The notes under the pieces are model-generated. The model was not told the DNA's origin. It did not search any database and saw only the letters and a list, made by a program, of their open reading frames with translations. From NCBI GenBank assembly GCA_018815765.1, contig JAHIWM010000225.1, forward strand, positions 1 to 38,767: DNA of 38,767 nucleotides, given 5' to 3'. The DNA is from Gammaproteobacteria bacterium (GTDB taxonomy: Bacteria > Pseudomonadota > Gammaproteobacteria > Enterobacterales > Alteromonadaceae). The position numbers and the translations under genes were made by a program. Positions 1 to 7,518 of this stretch are shown here, in pieces (positions within the stretch are counted from its first letter, which is position 1; the number at the start of each line of letters is the position of its first letter).

Positions 1-620
1 AGCGTCGACGTCGGTTCAGTGCCAGCCCAAAACCGTCGTGCTACTTCGAACAACACACCGGCTGCAAGCAACGCCTGCAACCAACCTGAAAGATGGGCAG
101 CCCTGACTTTTTTGGTGGCGCTAAGGCCAACAGCAAGCAAGGCAACGCTGTAGACGGCGGCATCGGCCAGCATATCTAACGAATCGGCGATAAGGCCGGT
201 GGATTGCGCCCAGACTCCGACAATAAGTTCTGTGACAAACATCACGGCATTAATTGCCAACAATCGCTGTAATAGCTTACGTTCGTCGGTATCGGCTTTA
301 CTGTTTTCAGCTAACGCTGCTGGGTCGGCCTGAAACGGTGCTGAGCTCTGTAATGCAGCACCTAAATTTAATGCGTCCAGGCGTTGGGTAATGGTCTCCG
401 GACTGCCTTGATGCACCACATCAAGCTGCCGGTCTTGCAGGAAAAATTGCAACTGTTGCACCTGTGGCAAACCGCCAAGCGCCATCCGGATCAGATTTTC
501 TTCTGAGGGACAGTCCATCTTGCGAATGTGGTAACGGGTTTTGTGGTGCAAATCTGATGCAGAACACTCAGGCAACGGAGTATTTTCTGAGACTTGTACT
601 TTACATTGGCAATCTGACAT
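1..620 (-). CDS. CDF-family divalent metal cation efflux protein, 3' part missing
   Basis: This ORF is absent from the track because it runs off the left edge; only the first ~206 codons are present. It starts MSDCQCKVQV. Residues ~30-80 contain MDCPSEENLIRMAL, a degenerate HMA-like metal-binding domain (CxxC reduced to DCPSEE). From ~115 the sequence becomes a cation diffusion facilitator, with AINAVMFVTELIVGVWAQSTGL as TM1 and ADSLDMLADAAVYSVALLA as TM2, including the Asp-x3-Asp metal-site pattern of CDF proteins. CDF transporters export Zn, Cd, Co or similar ions across the inner membrane in exchange for protons. The gene follows the CadR-like regulator on the same strand and has a MerR-type long-spacer promoter directly upstream, so metal induction is likely. 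The exact metal cannot be read from this fragment. Confidence 0.85.
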   Translation of the reverse strand, partial: MSDCQCKVQVSENTPLPECSASDLHHKTRYHIRKMDCPSEENLIRMALGGLPQVQQLQFFLQDRQLDVVHQGSPETITQRLDALNLGAALQSSAPFQADPAALAENSKADTDERKLLQRLLAINAVMFVTELIVGVWAQSTGLIADSLDMLADAAVYSVALLAVGLSATKKVRAAHLSGWLQALLAAGVLFEVARRFWAGTEPTST

Positions 621-649
621 AGTGGCCTCACGTTGAACAAGATACCGCT

Positions 650-680
650 ATTAAAAACTATAAAGCCACTTTAAGGTCAA
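650..680 (-). promoter_or_regulatory. MerR-type promoter and operator for the CDF gene
   Basis: On the minus strand the sequence reads TTGACC, a 19-base spacer, then TTTAAT. Unusually long 19-20 bp spacers are the mark of MerR-activated promoters. The spacer holds the imperfect dyad CTTAAAG-TGG-CTTTATAG. A closely similar dyad lies upstream of the regulator (1122-1140), which supports both as binding sites of the adjacent CadR-like protein. The promoter lies between the regulator stop and the CDF start. Confidence 0.65.
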
Positions 681-688
681 TAGTTTTT

Positions 689-1108
689 TTACCGATGTCG
701 TTCACAGTCACTGGCACATGGATGCACCAGATTTTTCAGGATCTCACAGTCTTTGGCCTGATGGTCATTCTGGCAGAGCGTCCGTAACGCCTGCAAATCC
801 GCTTTTAGTTGATGAAGTTGGGTTAATTGCGTGTCTAAATGACTCAATTGCTCATCGATCAGCGTATTGACCCGGCCGCATGGTTGGGTGGGATCTTCAC
901 GAAAAATGAGCAGTTGCCGGACGAATGACAGACTCATATCAAAGGCCCGGCAATGCCGGATAAATTGCAAATCTTCGAGATGGCGCTGCTGATAAGTCCG
1001 ATATCCAGAAGCGGTTCTTGCCGGAGCGGCTAACAATCCCTGCTTCTCATAGAATCGAATGGTTTCCGTTTCACATCCGGCAAGCGCAGCTAGTTCACCA
1101 ATTTTCAT
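689..1108 (-). CDS. MerR-family heavy-metal-responsive regulator, CadR/PbrR-like
   Basis: This 139-residue protein has the N-terminal MerR winged helix-turn-helix (MKIGELAALAGCETETIRFYEKQGLL), a dimerisation helix (~75-110) and a C-terminal metal loop. Cysteines at 77, 112 and 121 (QPCGR, TLCQN, KDCEIL) match the three ligands of Cd/Pb/Zn sensors of the CadR/PbrR group; an extra His/Cys tail (HPCASDCERHR) could bind more metal. Such proteins stay on the promoter and untwist a long spacer when metal binds. The gene lies upstream of the CDF exporter on the same strand and divergent from the DUF3703 gene. It probably controls both and itself, given dyads in both intergenic regions. The metal is inferred only from the Cys pattern. 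Confidence 0.88.
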   Translation of the reverse strand: MKIGELAALAGCETETIRFYEKQGLLAAPARTASGYRTYQQRHLEDLQFIRHCRAFDMSLSFVRQLLIFREDPTQPCGRVNTLIDEQLSHLDTQLTQLHQLKADLQALRTLCQNDHQAKDCEILKNLVHPCASDCERHR

Positions 1109-1121
1109 TGCCTTTCACCAA

Positions 1122-1140
1122 CTCTAAAGTTACTTTAAGC
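1122..1140. promoter_or_regulatory. Operator-like dyad between the MerR gene and the DUF3703 gene
   Basis: CTCTAAAGTTACTTTAAGC forms an imperfect dyad (CTAAAG / CTTTAAG). On the minus strand it reads CTTAAAG-TAA-CTTTAGAG, nearly the same as the operator at the CDF promoter. It is placed to serve the divergent regulator and DUF3703 genes. I could not assign clear -35 and -10 boxes. Confidence 0.55.
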
Positions 1141-1197
1141 ATTGAATCTATCATAACTCAGACACTGAAACTGCCCTTTTATTGTCAAGGATACTTT

Positions 1198-1545
1198 ATG
1201 GAGCCCAAAGTACGGCTTGCCTATTCTGAATACCTGGCGCTGGCCGACCAAGCGCGCAAGTCAAAGGAGTATGAGAGAAGTTTTGCGTATCTGGAGTACG
1301 CCCACATTCTTGATCAGCACGACGTTTTGTGTCATGTGCATTTGCAGATGCTTTGGTTGGCCCTTTGCACCGCAGACTGGCGTGAAATGGCCGGGCAAAG
1401 CTATCGGTTGTTGTTAACACCTTTTGGTCATCTTTTTAATCGCTTGCCGCTTGGCAATACGGGGCGTTCAAACGTCAGTGCCTTTGAACCGATGACTATT
1501 CCGGAAGAACTTAGAGAAATTTTAATACCGGTTGAGAGAAAATAG
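1198..1545 (+). CDS. DUF3703 family protein of metal-resistance cluster
   Basis: The ORF track starts at 1018, but the family-like sequence begins at ATG 1198 (MEPKVRLAYSEYLALADQA), preceded by AAGG at 1187-1190. This gives 115 residues, the usual DUF3703 size. Family features are the N-terminal helical part (YERSFAYLEYAHILDQHDVLCHVHLQMLWLA) and the C-terminal motif RLPLGNTGRSNVSAFEPMTIPEEL. The longer ORF would overlap the divergent regulator gene and lacks similarity there. I recall the family as common beside metal-efflux genes in mobile elements; its biochemical role is not established as far as I know. It is cytosolic by sequence, with no signal peptide or TM segment. It is probably induced with the exporter through the shared operator. 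Confidence 0.8.
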   Translation: MEPKVRLAYSEYLALADQARKSKEYERSFAYLEYAHILDQHDVLCHVHLQMLWLALCTADWREMAGQSYRLLLTPFGHLFNRLPLGNTGRSNVSAFEPMTIPEELREILIPVERK

Positions 1546-1811
1546 GAAGTACCAAGTACTGAGGTCAGTCGTTGTAAAATGTTTAGAACGCCATTGGGGA
1601 ATCACATGCAGCGAGTATGTGGTTAACTCACCGGTAAAACTTAGCTAAGTTTGCCGACGTTCACCTAAGGTGTCGCTGGACATACTCACACATATGTCAT
1701 GGACGAGGGAAGTATCGATGTCCTCACCGAGTAGGAATGCTCCTTTATCTTGGAAAATTAAAGCGTTAAAGTGGTTTAAAAACATGCAATATTGACCGGA
1801 GCAGGTAGTAC
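1546..1811. other. Dyad-rich intergenic region upstream of tnpA, possible recombination site
   Basis: No gene is seen in these 266 bases. They contain a perfect 16-bp palindrome AAACTTAGCTAAGTTT (1637-1652), an 11-bp one CACCTAAGGTG (1662-1672), ACATATGT (1690-1697), and GGACAT/ATGTCC arms at 1678-1683 and 1718-1723. Tn3 elements carry a resolution site made of several dyads next to tnpA, so this could be a res-like site. It could equally hold tnpA promoter and operators. Confidence 0.4.
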
Positions 1812-4800
1812 ATGCCAACAAATCCGTCTGATGGTGACAAATCATCGCACCGCCTTGCTATCCTTTCACAACAAGAAATAGACGACTTATTTGGCTTACC
1901 CAGGTTCACGGAGGAACAGCGAGAGCTGTTCTTCGATTTCAGTACGACTGAACTAAATGTCATTGCAACCAAAACATTCTCTGTCGGTGTCTATCTGGCT
2001 TTGGAATTGGGTTACTTCAAAGCGAAACGGCAATTTTTCAACTTTGATCAACCGATGGTTATAGGCGACTTGCAGTATCTGATTGAACGGTATTTTGGTG
2101 GACGCAGTGATCCGTTCAAACTACCGTCACGGCCTGTGCGGATTTCCCATCAGAGAACCATTCTGGAGTTGTTGAATTATCGCATTTGTGACAAAGAGGT
2201 CAGAGCGGAGCTAGAAAGCAAAGCACAGCGTATTGCCATGCTGTCAACACAGCCGGTTTTCATCTTACGAGAGCTGCTGCATTACATGACCACCCACCGA
2301 ATTGTGGCACCGCTGTATACGTCACTACAGGATTTCGTCGGCCGCGCGGTCAACCGAGAACGTAGCCGAGTACTGTTGCTACTCAACCAAAATGCTTCGC
2401 CTATGGTCATTGACCAACTGGATGCACTCTTAAATGCAGACGAGAGGATGTATCGGATCACCAGCCTGAAAAAGGAGCCTAAAAACTTTAGCTATAAAGA
2501 GCTAAAACAAGAAGTCGTCAGAAGGCAATATTTTCAGCCACTGCACGATTTTACAAAGGGCTTTTTGGAGATCGCAGGACTCTCCGCAGAGAGCATTAAA
2601 TACTACTCGTCTTTGGTGAAGTACTACACCGTTTATAAACTTCGGCGCATGCACAAAGGCTCAGTCAGGTTGTATTTACTTTGTTTTGCTTATCAATGTT
2701 TTCGTGAAGTGAACGACAATTTAATTGAGGCGTTTATCTACCTTGTTCATCACTATGAAAAGTTGGCCAAGCATGCGGCTGGCGAGCAAATGAAAAAGGC
2801 GATGGAGGACGCCAGTAAAAACTTAAAGGCCGCAGGTGAGTTACTTGCTTTGTTTGTTGATGAATCGATTTCTGCAGACACGCCATTTGAACAAATCCAA
2901 CAACGCGCATTCACTTTCCTAGAGCGTGAGAATATCCCTGTTGTCGCTGATTATTTGCGAAACATAGAGTTTGACAAGGCGAAAGCCGAATGGGCTTATT
3001 ACACAACGCTTTCAATGACGATTAAACGTAATTTACGCCACCTGTTTTCCGAATTAGAGTTTGTTGGCCGCGTTGAGGATGCACCGTTGCTCAGCGCAGT
3101 GATCATACTGCAGGACTTGTTCCGCAGAGGAAAATCGCTCAGCCAGGTCAACGCAGAGATCTTTCCTACCGATATGATCTCTAAAACACAACAACTCTAT
3201 CTCTATGAAAAAATAGATGATGATAATGAAAAGCTAGACCTTGATCGCTACGAGTTCATGGTATACCGCCTGCTACGAAATGCACTTGAGTCGGGTGATT
3301 TATGTGTGGTGAATAGCAACCAATTCCTACGGTTCGAAGATGACTTGATCAACGACGAGCGCTGGAAAAATAAAGATGAAATTCTCAAAGAAATCGGTGC
3401 ACCGTTACTGCAGCAGCCAATAGAAGAAACGTTGGCCATGTTTAAAGAAGCGCTGGAGAGCAGGTTTGCAGATGTAAATAAGCGAGTGCTGGATTACACC
3501 AATGAACACATAAAACTGCGTGGTAAAGGAGAGAAGCGCAAGTGGTCGCTGGTTTATCCAACAGCTGATACTCCGATTAACAGCCCGTTTTACAGCCATC
3601 TACCGAGTATAGGTATTGCAGACTTACTGGCGTTTGTCGGTGCTAGGACGGGATTCTTGAATGAATTTACGCATGTGTTGGAACGTTACGTCAAGTATGA
3701 CCCGGAACCTCGTAAAATACTTGCGAGTTTGGTGGCCATGGGCACGAATATGGGGCTGGCTAAAATGGCAGAGGTTTCAGGGATAGGGTTTCCATCTCTG
3801 GCGTCTGTATCAAAAAGTTTTGTGCGGCCTGAAACTCTGAAAGCTGCTAATGATGCGATTAGTAACGCAATAGCAAAGCTGCCTGTGTTCCATTTATACA
3901 ACATTCGAGAGGAGTTACATTCCAGTAGCGATGGGCAACGTATTGAAACAAAAATTGACACCTTTAACGCGAGATACTCTCCGAAGTACTTTGGTCTGGA
4001 TAAAGGCGTAAGCGTCTGTACGCTCATCGCAAACCATGTTCCAATTAATGGCCGGGTCATTGGCACGCATGAGCATGAAAGCCAATTCGTATTTGACCTG
4101 CTTTACAACAATACGTCTGATATCAAGCCGACTCGCCATTCGACAGATACCCATGGGACGAACCAGGTTAATTTTTGGATACTACGGGCATTTGGCTATG
4201 GTTTTGCACCACGTTACCGTGATTTACACAAAAAGACAGAACGGTTAGTGGGTTTTGAGAACCCAAGCCAGTATCCAGCTGAATTCTTAATTCGACCTAT
4301 GCGTAAAGTCTCAGAAGATTTAATTATCGAAGAGTGGCCAACGATTTTAAGGATCATGGCGTCACTTGCACAAAAAGAAACGACTCAAGCTACCATTATC
4401 CGGAAGTTGAGCAGCTATGTACGACAAAATAGGACTAAGAAAGCATTATGGGAGCTCGACAACATCTGTCGAGCCATTTACATCTTAGACTTTATTGATG
4501 ACGTGGGTCTGCGCCAAAGTGTGCAAAAGGCATTAAACAGGGGGGAGGCATACCACCGATTCCGGCATGCTGTCGCTTATGTGAATGGTGGACGGTTTAA
4601 CGTGCAAACAGAAACAGAACAACAAGTCTGGAGCGACTGTTCAAGATTATTAGCCAACGCAATTATTTATTACAACACGATGTTACTGTCTAAAGTGTAT
4701 GAGCAAAAACAAGCTGCAGGTGATCAAGCGGCAATTGCGAGACTCAAAGATATTTCGCCAGTGGCCTGGCAACACATTAACTTAATTGGCAAGTTTGAGT

Positions 4801-4904
4801 TTAGTGATACGGTGCCGGTAATTGATATAGATGCTATAGCGTCAAGATATGCAGATCCGAAGTTTTGGAATTCCTCATTTGAGGATCCAACAGACCCTGA
4901 ATGA
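1812..4904 (+). CDS. tnpA: Tn3-family transposase
   Basis: At 1030 residues this is full length for the family (about 960-1030). The N-terminal third (LSQQEIDDLFGLPRFTEEQRELFFDF) matches the DUF4158 DNA-binding region; the C-terminal half is the DDE Tn3 catalytic domain. The likely acidic triad is D707 (SSSDGQR), D779 (HSTDTHG) and E881 (LWELDNICR), followed by the conserved GEAYHRFRHAVAYVNGG and LLANAIIYYNT segments. The reading frame is intact. TnpA binds the terminal inverted repeats and carries out replicative transposition through a cointegrate. The gene points toward the right end of the element, whose border with trkH is ~50 bases downstream, as usual for Tn3 elements. No resolvase is seen in the window. 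Confidence 0.95.
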   Translation: MPTNPSDGDKSSHRLAILSQQEIDDLFGLPRFTEEQRELFFDFSTTELNVIATKTFSVGVYLALELGYFKAKRQFFNFDQPMVIGDLQYLIERYFGGRSDPFKLPSRPVRISHQRTILELLNYRICDKEVRAELESKAQRIAMLSTQPVFILRELLHYMTTHRIVAPLYTSLQDFVGRAVNRERSRVLLLLNQNASPMVIDQLDALLNADERMYRITSLKKEPKNFSYKELKQEVVRRQYFQPLHDFTKGFLEIAGLSAESIKYYSSLVKYYTVYKLRRMHKGSVRLYLLCFAYQCFREVNDNLIEAFIYLVHHYEKLAKHAAGEQMKKAMEDASKNLKAAGELLALFVDESISADTPFEQIQQRAFTFLERENIPVVADYLRNIEFDKAKAEWAYYTTLSMTIKRNLRHLFSELEFVGRVEDAPLLSAVIILQDLFRRGKSLSQVNAEIFPTDMISKTQQLYLYEKIDDDNEKLDLDRYEFMVYRLLRNALESGDLCVVNSNQFLRFEDDLINDERWKNKDEILKEIGAPLLQQPIEETLAMFKEALESRFADVNKRVLDYTNEHIKLRGKGEKRKWSLVYPTADTPINSPFYSHLPSIGIADLLAFVGARTGFLNEFTHVLERYVKYDPEPRKILASLVAMGTNMGLAKMAEVSGIGFPSLASVSKSFVRPETLKAANDAISNAIAKLPVFHLYNIREELHSSSDGQRIETKIDTFNARYSPKYFGLDKGVSVCTLIANHVPINGRVIGTHEHESQFVFDLLYNNTSDIKPTRHSTDTHGTNQVNFWILRAFGYGFAPRYRDLHKKTERLVGFENPSQYPAEFLIRPMRKVSEDLIIEEWPTILRIMASLAQKETTQATIIRKLSSYVRQNRTKKALWELDNICRAIYILDFIDDVGLRQSVQKALNRGEAYHRFRHAVAYVNGGRFNVQTETEQQVWSDCSRLLANAIIYYNTMLLSKVYEQKQAAGDQAAIARLKDISPVAWQHINLIGKFEFSDTVPVIDIDAIASRYADPKFWNSSFEDPTDPE

Positions 4905-4915
4905 TGCTTCAGAGT

Positions 4916-4953
4916 CATGATTTTACATTTTTGGGGGTTGGGCAAAAATAGCC
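4916..4953. repeat. Candidate right terminal inverted repeat of the Tn3 element
   Basis: This is the only room for a 38-bp end between the tnpA stop (4904) and the resumption of trkH (4955). Read inward from the junction it begins GGCTATTTTTGCCCAACCCC. The outer bases are GG and not the usual GGGG, so the exact border may be off by a few bases. The matching left copy is not in the window, so the repeat is inferred from position. Confidence 0.35.
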
Positions 4954-4954
4954 T

Positions 4955-5380
4955 TGTTCGGGTTCGACTTCAGGTGGTTTGAAAATATTCCGTATTCAAT
5001 TAGCTGCTATGTTACTGATCAAACAGTTAAAATTGCTGGTGCATCCAAAAGCAGTCTGGAGCCAGAGTTACGGCGGCAAAAAAGTAGATGATCAGCTTTT
5101 GGGCAACGTGCTGGCCTTTTGTTTTATCTATTTTGCTACCATAGCTTTTATCGCTATGGCGTTGTCTTTTTGTGAGCTGGATTTAGTCACAGCAGTGACA
5201 GGAGCTGCAACAGCTGTGGCGAACGTCGGCCCTGGCCTTGGCAGTATCATTGGCCCTGCCGGTAATTTTTCGACTTTGCCAGATGCGGCTAAATGGTGGC
5301 TAAGTTTAGGTATGTTAATGGGGCGGCTGGAAATTTTGACCTTACTCATTTTGTTTACTCCGTCCTACTGGCGGTACTGA
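4955..5380 (+). pseudogene. trkH: TrkH/TrkG-type potassium uptake protein, 3' remnant cut by the Tn3 element
   Basis: Only the last ~141 codons of an expected ~480 remain. The fragment opens inside the last selectivity-filter loop (CSGSTSGGLKIFR) and keeps the end of the channel: KQLKLLVHPKAV, the final pore helix region (VANVGPGLGSIIGPAGNF) and the closing GRLEILTLLILFTPSYWR. The frame is open back to 4952, just past a TAG, and the sequence left of it is transposon. The track's TTG start at 4979 falls within the conserved pore segment and is not a genuine gene start. TrkH is the K+-conducting inner-membrane subunit of Trk uptake systems. The stop is one base before the sensor kinase ATG, so the two were an operon. 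The remnant should be non-functional. Confidence 0.88.
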
Positions 5381-5381
5381 G

Positions 5382-6686
5382 ATGGCTAACGCATTTAAAC
5401 TGCCCTATTTGCCTGAACTGGTTGGTACCTTTCTGCTGCCTTTAGTTATAGTCCTGCTGTGTTTGCCGCTGCGTGACTGGATAAGCCCAACAGATGTCGC
5501 CATGCTGCAATTGCTTTGGGTCGCTTGGCAGGCGCAGCAGTATGGCTGGCGCTGGGCAAGTTTAACCACCTTAGTTTCAGTACTTATTCTGAACTGGTGT
5601 TTTGTACCGCCCTATTACACTTTTGATGTGCACGACGCCAGTTTCCTGATCAGCTTTGTTGTGATGGTGCTGCTGGGTTTGTTGATAAGCCTTCTGTCTG
5701 ATCGTTCCAAGCAGCAAGTAAAGCGCCTACGTTATGCCATGTCACAAACCCGCGGCATGTATATGCTCGCCAAAGGTTTAGGCCAAAGGCCAGATTGGCA
5801 AAAACAATGCGCCTACACAGCTAAATTACTAAGTCGTCGTTTAGGAACAGCTGTTCAGGTTGTTTCGGGGCCGGAACCAAAAGCAGTGGCCAGTCATGCA
5901 GTGCTCGCTGTGGGCACTCCGGCTGCCGCTTGGATTGTGGTTCCACACTCTTTTTTGTCCAGCCACCCTACTTTATTACATACAGCTCAGTCCTTATTGG
6001 CACAAAGTTATGCCCGACTTGAATTGAGTGAAAAAGCACAGCAAGACAGGGTTACAGCTCAGCTAGAGCAACAAAAAGCCATGTTGTTACGGTCCTTATC
6101 GCACGATTTACGCACGCCTTTAGCCACAATAATGGGGGCCTCCAGTATGTTGGCCGATCCTGAGTTGCAACTGAGTACAGAGCAACGTCAGCAGCAGGCG
6201 CAGAATATTTACCAACAAAGCCAGATTTTAAATCAGCATTTTGAAAAAGTACTGGAGCTGAGCAAAGCCCAACTAACCACTCATCAAATTCAGCATAGCG
6301 ATTTCAGCTCCGACGATTTAGTGGCTGGCGCACTCGCCCGGCGTGGCGATCAAGCAGCAGAACTCAGCACCTATTTGCAGTGCAGCGCTTCAGCGCCTTT
6401 AAAGGGCGATCTGGAACTACTTGAAATAGCGCTGGCCAATATGCTGGAAAACGCTTTGCGTCATGGTGCTGCACCTTTTGAATTAAGCATGGGCCAAACT
6501 GACTCGCACAGTTTTGTCCGGTTGAGTAACGGCATTAAATCTGCCGCGCCAGCAGCCCGTGATAAAGGCCATGGTTTAGGGCTTAATATTTGTCAGGCGG
6601 TCGCTGCTTTGCATCAGGGCAAGTTTGAATTACACACTCAGTCAGAACCAGCAACAGTAACAGCCGCTTTGGAGTGGCCACTATAA
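5382..6686 (+). CDS. KdpD-like sensor histidine kinase lacking the cytosolic KdpD/Usp region
   Basis: At 434 residues this lacks the N-terminal KdpD ATP-binding and Usp domains (E. coli KdpD has ~890). It starts directly with the DUF4118 four-helix membrane domain (residues ~10-108, including NWCFVPPYYTFDVHDASF, the KdpD signature). HisKA follows, with phospho-acceptor H241 (SLSHDLRTPLATI), then an HATPase with N-box ANMLENALRHG and G2 box GHGLGLNICQ. The classical G1 box (DxGxG) is absent; SNGIKSAAPAARDKG stands in its place. The kinase probably senses K+ limitation or turgor and phosphorylates the overlapping response regulator. It begins one base after the trkH stop, so its former target was probably Trk. 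Transcription may now come from the transposon side. Confidence 0.88.
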   Translation: MANAFKLPYLPELVGTFLLPLVIVLLCLPLRDWISPTDVAMLQLLWVAWQAQQYGWRWASLTTLVSVLILNWCFVPPYYTFDVHDASFLISFVVMVLLGLLISLLSDRSKQQVKRLRYAMSQTRGMYMLAKGLGQRPDWQKQCAYTAKLLSRRLGTAVQVVSGPEPKAVASHAVLAVGTPAAAWIVVPHSFLSSHPTLLHTAQSLLAQSYARLELSEKAQQDRVTAQLEQQKAMLLRSLSHDLRTPLATIMGASSMLADPELQLSTEQRQQQAQNIYQQSQILNQHFEKVLELSKAQLTTHQIQHSDFSSDDLVAGALARRGDQAAELSTYLQCSASAPLKGDLELLEIALANMLENALRHGAAPFELSMGQTDSHSFVRLSNGIKSAAPAARDKGHGLGLNICQAVAALHQGKFELHTQSEPATVTAALEWPL

Positions 6687-7378
6687 TGAACACAGTAACC
6701 ACTGCCACGCCCACTCGTTTATTGGTGCTTGAAGACGACCCTGGGCTACAAAGCTTTTTACAAACCCTGCTGCAAAGCCAGGGTTATCAAAGCATGATCC
6801 ATGCGGAAGGCCAACAAGGTTTTACACTTTTAAAAGAGCATAGTTTTGATTTAATTTTGCTGGATTTAGGTTTAGCAGATATGGATGGTATTGAGTGGCT
6901 GCAGCAACTTCGTAGCTGGTCCGAAGTGCCTGTGATCGTGATTTCTGCCCGAGGTAAAGAGCAAGACAAAGTGCGGGCTTTAGACTCCGGCGCGAATGAC
7001 TATGTCACCAAGCCTTTTAGTTCAGCCGAGCTTTTAGCGCGGGTTCGGGCCACACTGCGACAACAACAAAAAACCGCCAAACCCTTAGCTTTTGCCGATA
7101 TCAAGCTGGACCCGGTGCAACGTAGTGTCACCAAAGCCGGTGAACAGGTGCATCTAACCAAAACCGAATACGATATTTTATTGCTGCTGGTGCGTCATTT
7201 AGGTTCTGCACTGACACACAATCAAATTTTGCAGCAAGTATGGGGCGAGCATTACCAGGACAGACCCGAATACATTCGTGTGCATATGGCGCAGCTACGG
7301 CAGAAACTGGAAGATAATCCTTCAGCGCCACGGCACCTGAAAACCGAGGCTGGGGTTGGGTACAGGCTTTGTGAGTAG
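6686..7378 (+). CDS. KdpE-like OmpR-family response regulator
   Basis: The ORF track begins at a GTG (6674), but ATG 6686 overlaps the kinase stop as TAATG and gives the family start MNTVTTATPTRLLVLEDD, 230 residues. The receiver domain (~10-125) has the acidic pair EDD, phospho-acceptor D60 (LILLDLGL), the switch Ser (VISARG) and K in YVTKPF. The C-terminal winged helix (~135-228) has LTKTEYDILLLLVRHLG and YIRVHMAQLRQKLE, close to KdpE. Coupled translation with the kinase makes them a pair. In Enterobacteria KdpE activates kdpFABC; here the linked transporter gene is trkH, so the regulon must differ. Confidence 0.9.
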   Translation: MNTVTTATPTRLLVLEDDPGLQSFLQTLLQSQGYQSMIHAEGQQGFTLLKEHSFDLILLDLGLADMDGIEWLQQLRSWSEVPVIVISARGKEQDKVRALDSGANDYVTKPFSSAELLARVRATLRQQQKTAKPLAFADIKLDPVQRSVTKAGEQVHLTKTEYDILLLLVRHLGSALTHNQILQQVWGEHYQDRPEYIRVHMAQLRQKLEDNPSAPRHLKTEAGVGYRLCE

Positions 7379-7518
7379 CGTACCTCGGAGTAATAGATTC
7401 AGGGAAAATGGCTGCAGTGATTAGTTTCGAGTAGTAAGCACAAAAATGCTGACTATTTTGACACGCTGTTTGGTGTGAAATTAGACGGTATGCTCGATCG
7501 AAAAGTGGATTCGTCAAA

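Larger units (their letters stand above)
1..4953 (+). mobile_element. Tn3-family transposon with metal-efflux cargo (left end outside window)
   Basis: A complete Tn3-type transposase is preceded by a CDF metal-efflux gene, a CadR-like regulator and a DUF3703 gene. It is followed within ~50 bases by the interior of a trkH gene that lacks its first ~340 codons. This is the picture expected of a Tn3-family element inserted in trkH. The right boundary is placed near 4953 because TrkH-like sequence (CSGSTSGGLK) resumes in frame at 4955 and the codon before it does not fit TrkH. The left end and the trkH 5' part must lie beyond position 1. No resolvase gene is visible; it may lie to the left, or the element may be defective. 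Cargo membership is inferred from position. Confidence 0.7.

Noticed and set aside
1018-1197. N-terminal extension of the DUF3703 ORF to 1018
   Set aside because: It overlaps the divergent regulator gene and its operator, and family similarity begins at ATG 1198 with its own ribosome site.
1561-1600. TGTAAAAT shared between this region and the candidate right Tn end
   Set aside because: Only eight bases match and the flanks do not, so this is not the left inverted repeat.
4979-5380. 133-residue ORF as an independent small membrane protein
   Set aside because: It is the C-terminus of TrkH in frame with the upstream CSGSTSGG pore motif; the TTG start is internal to a conserved segment.
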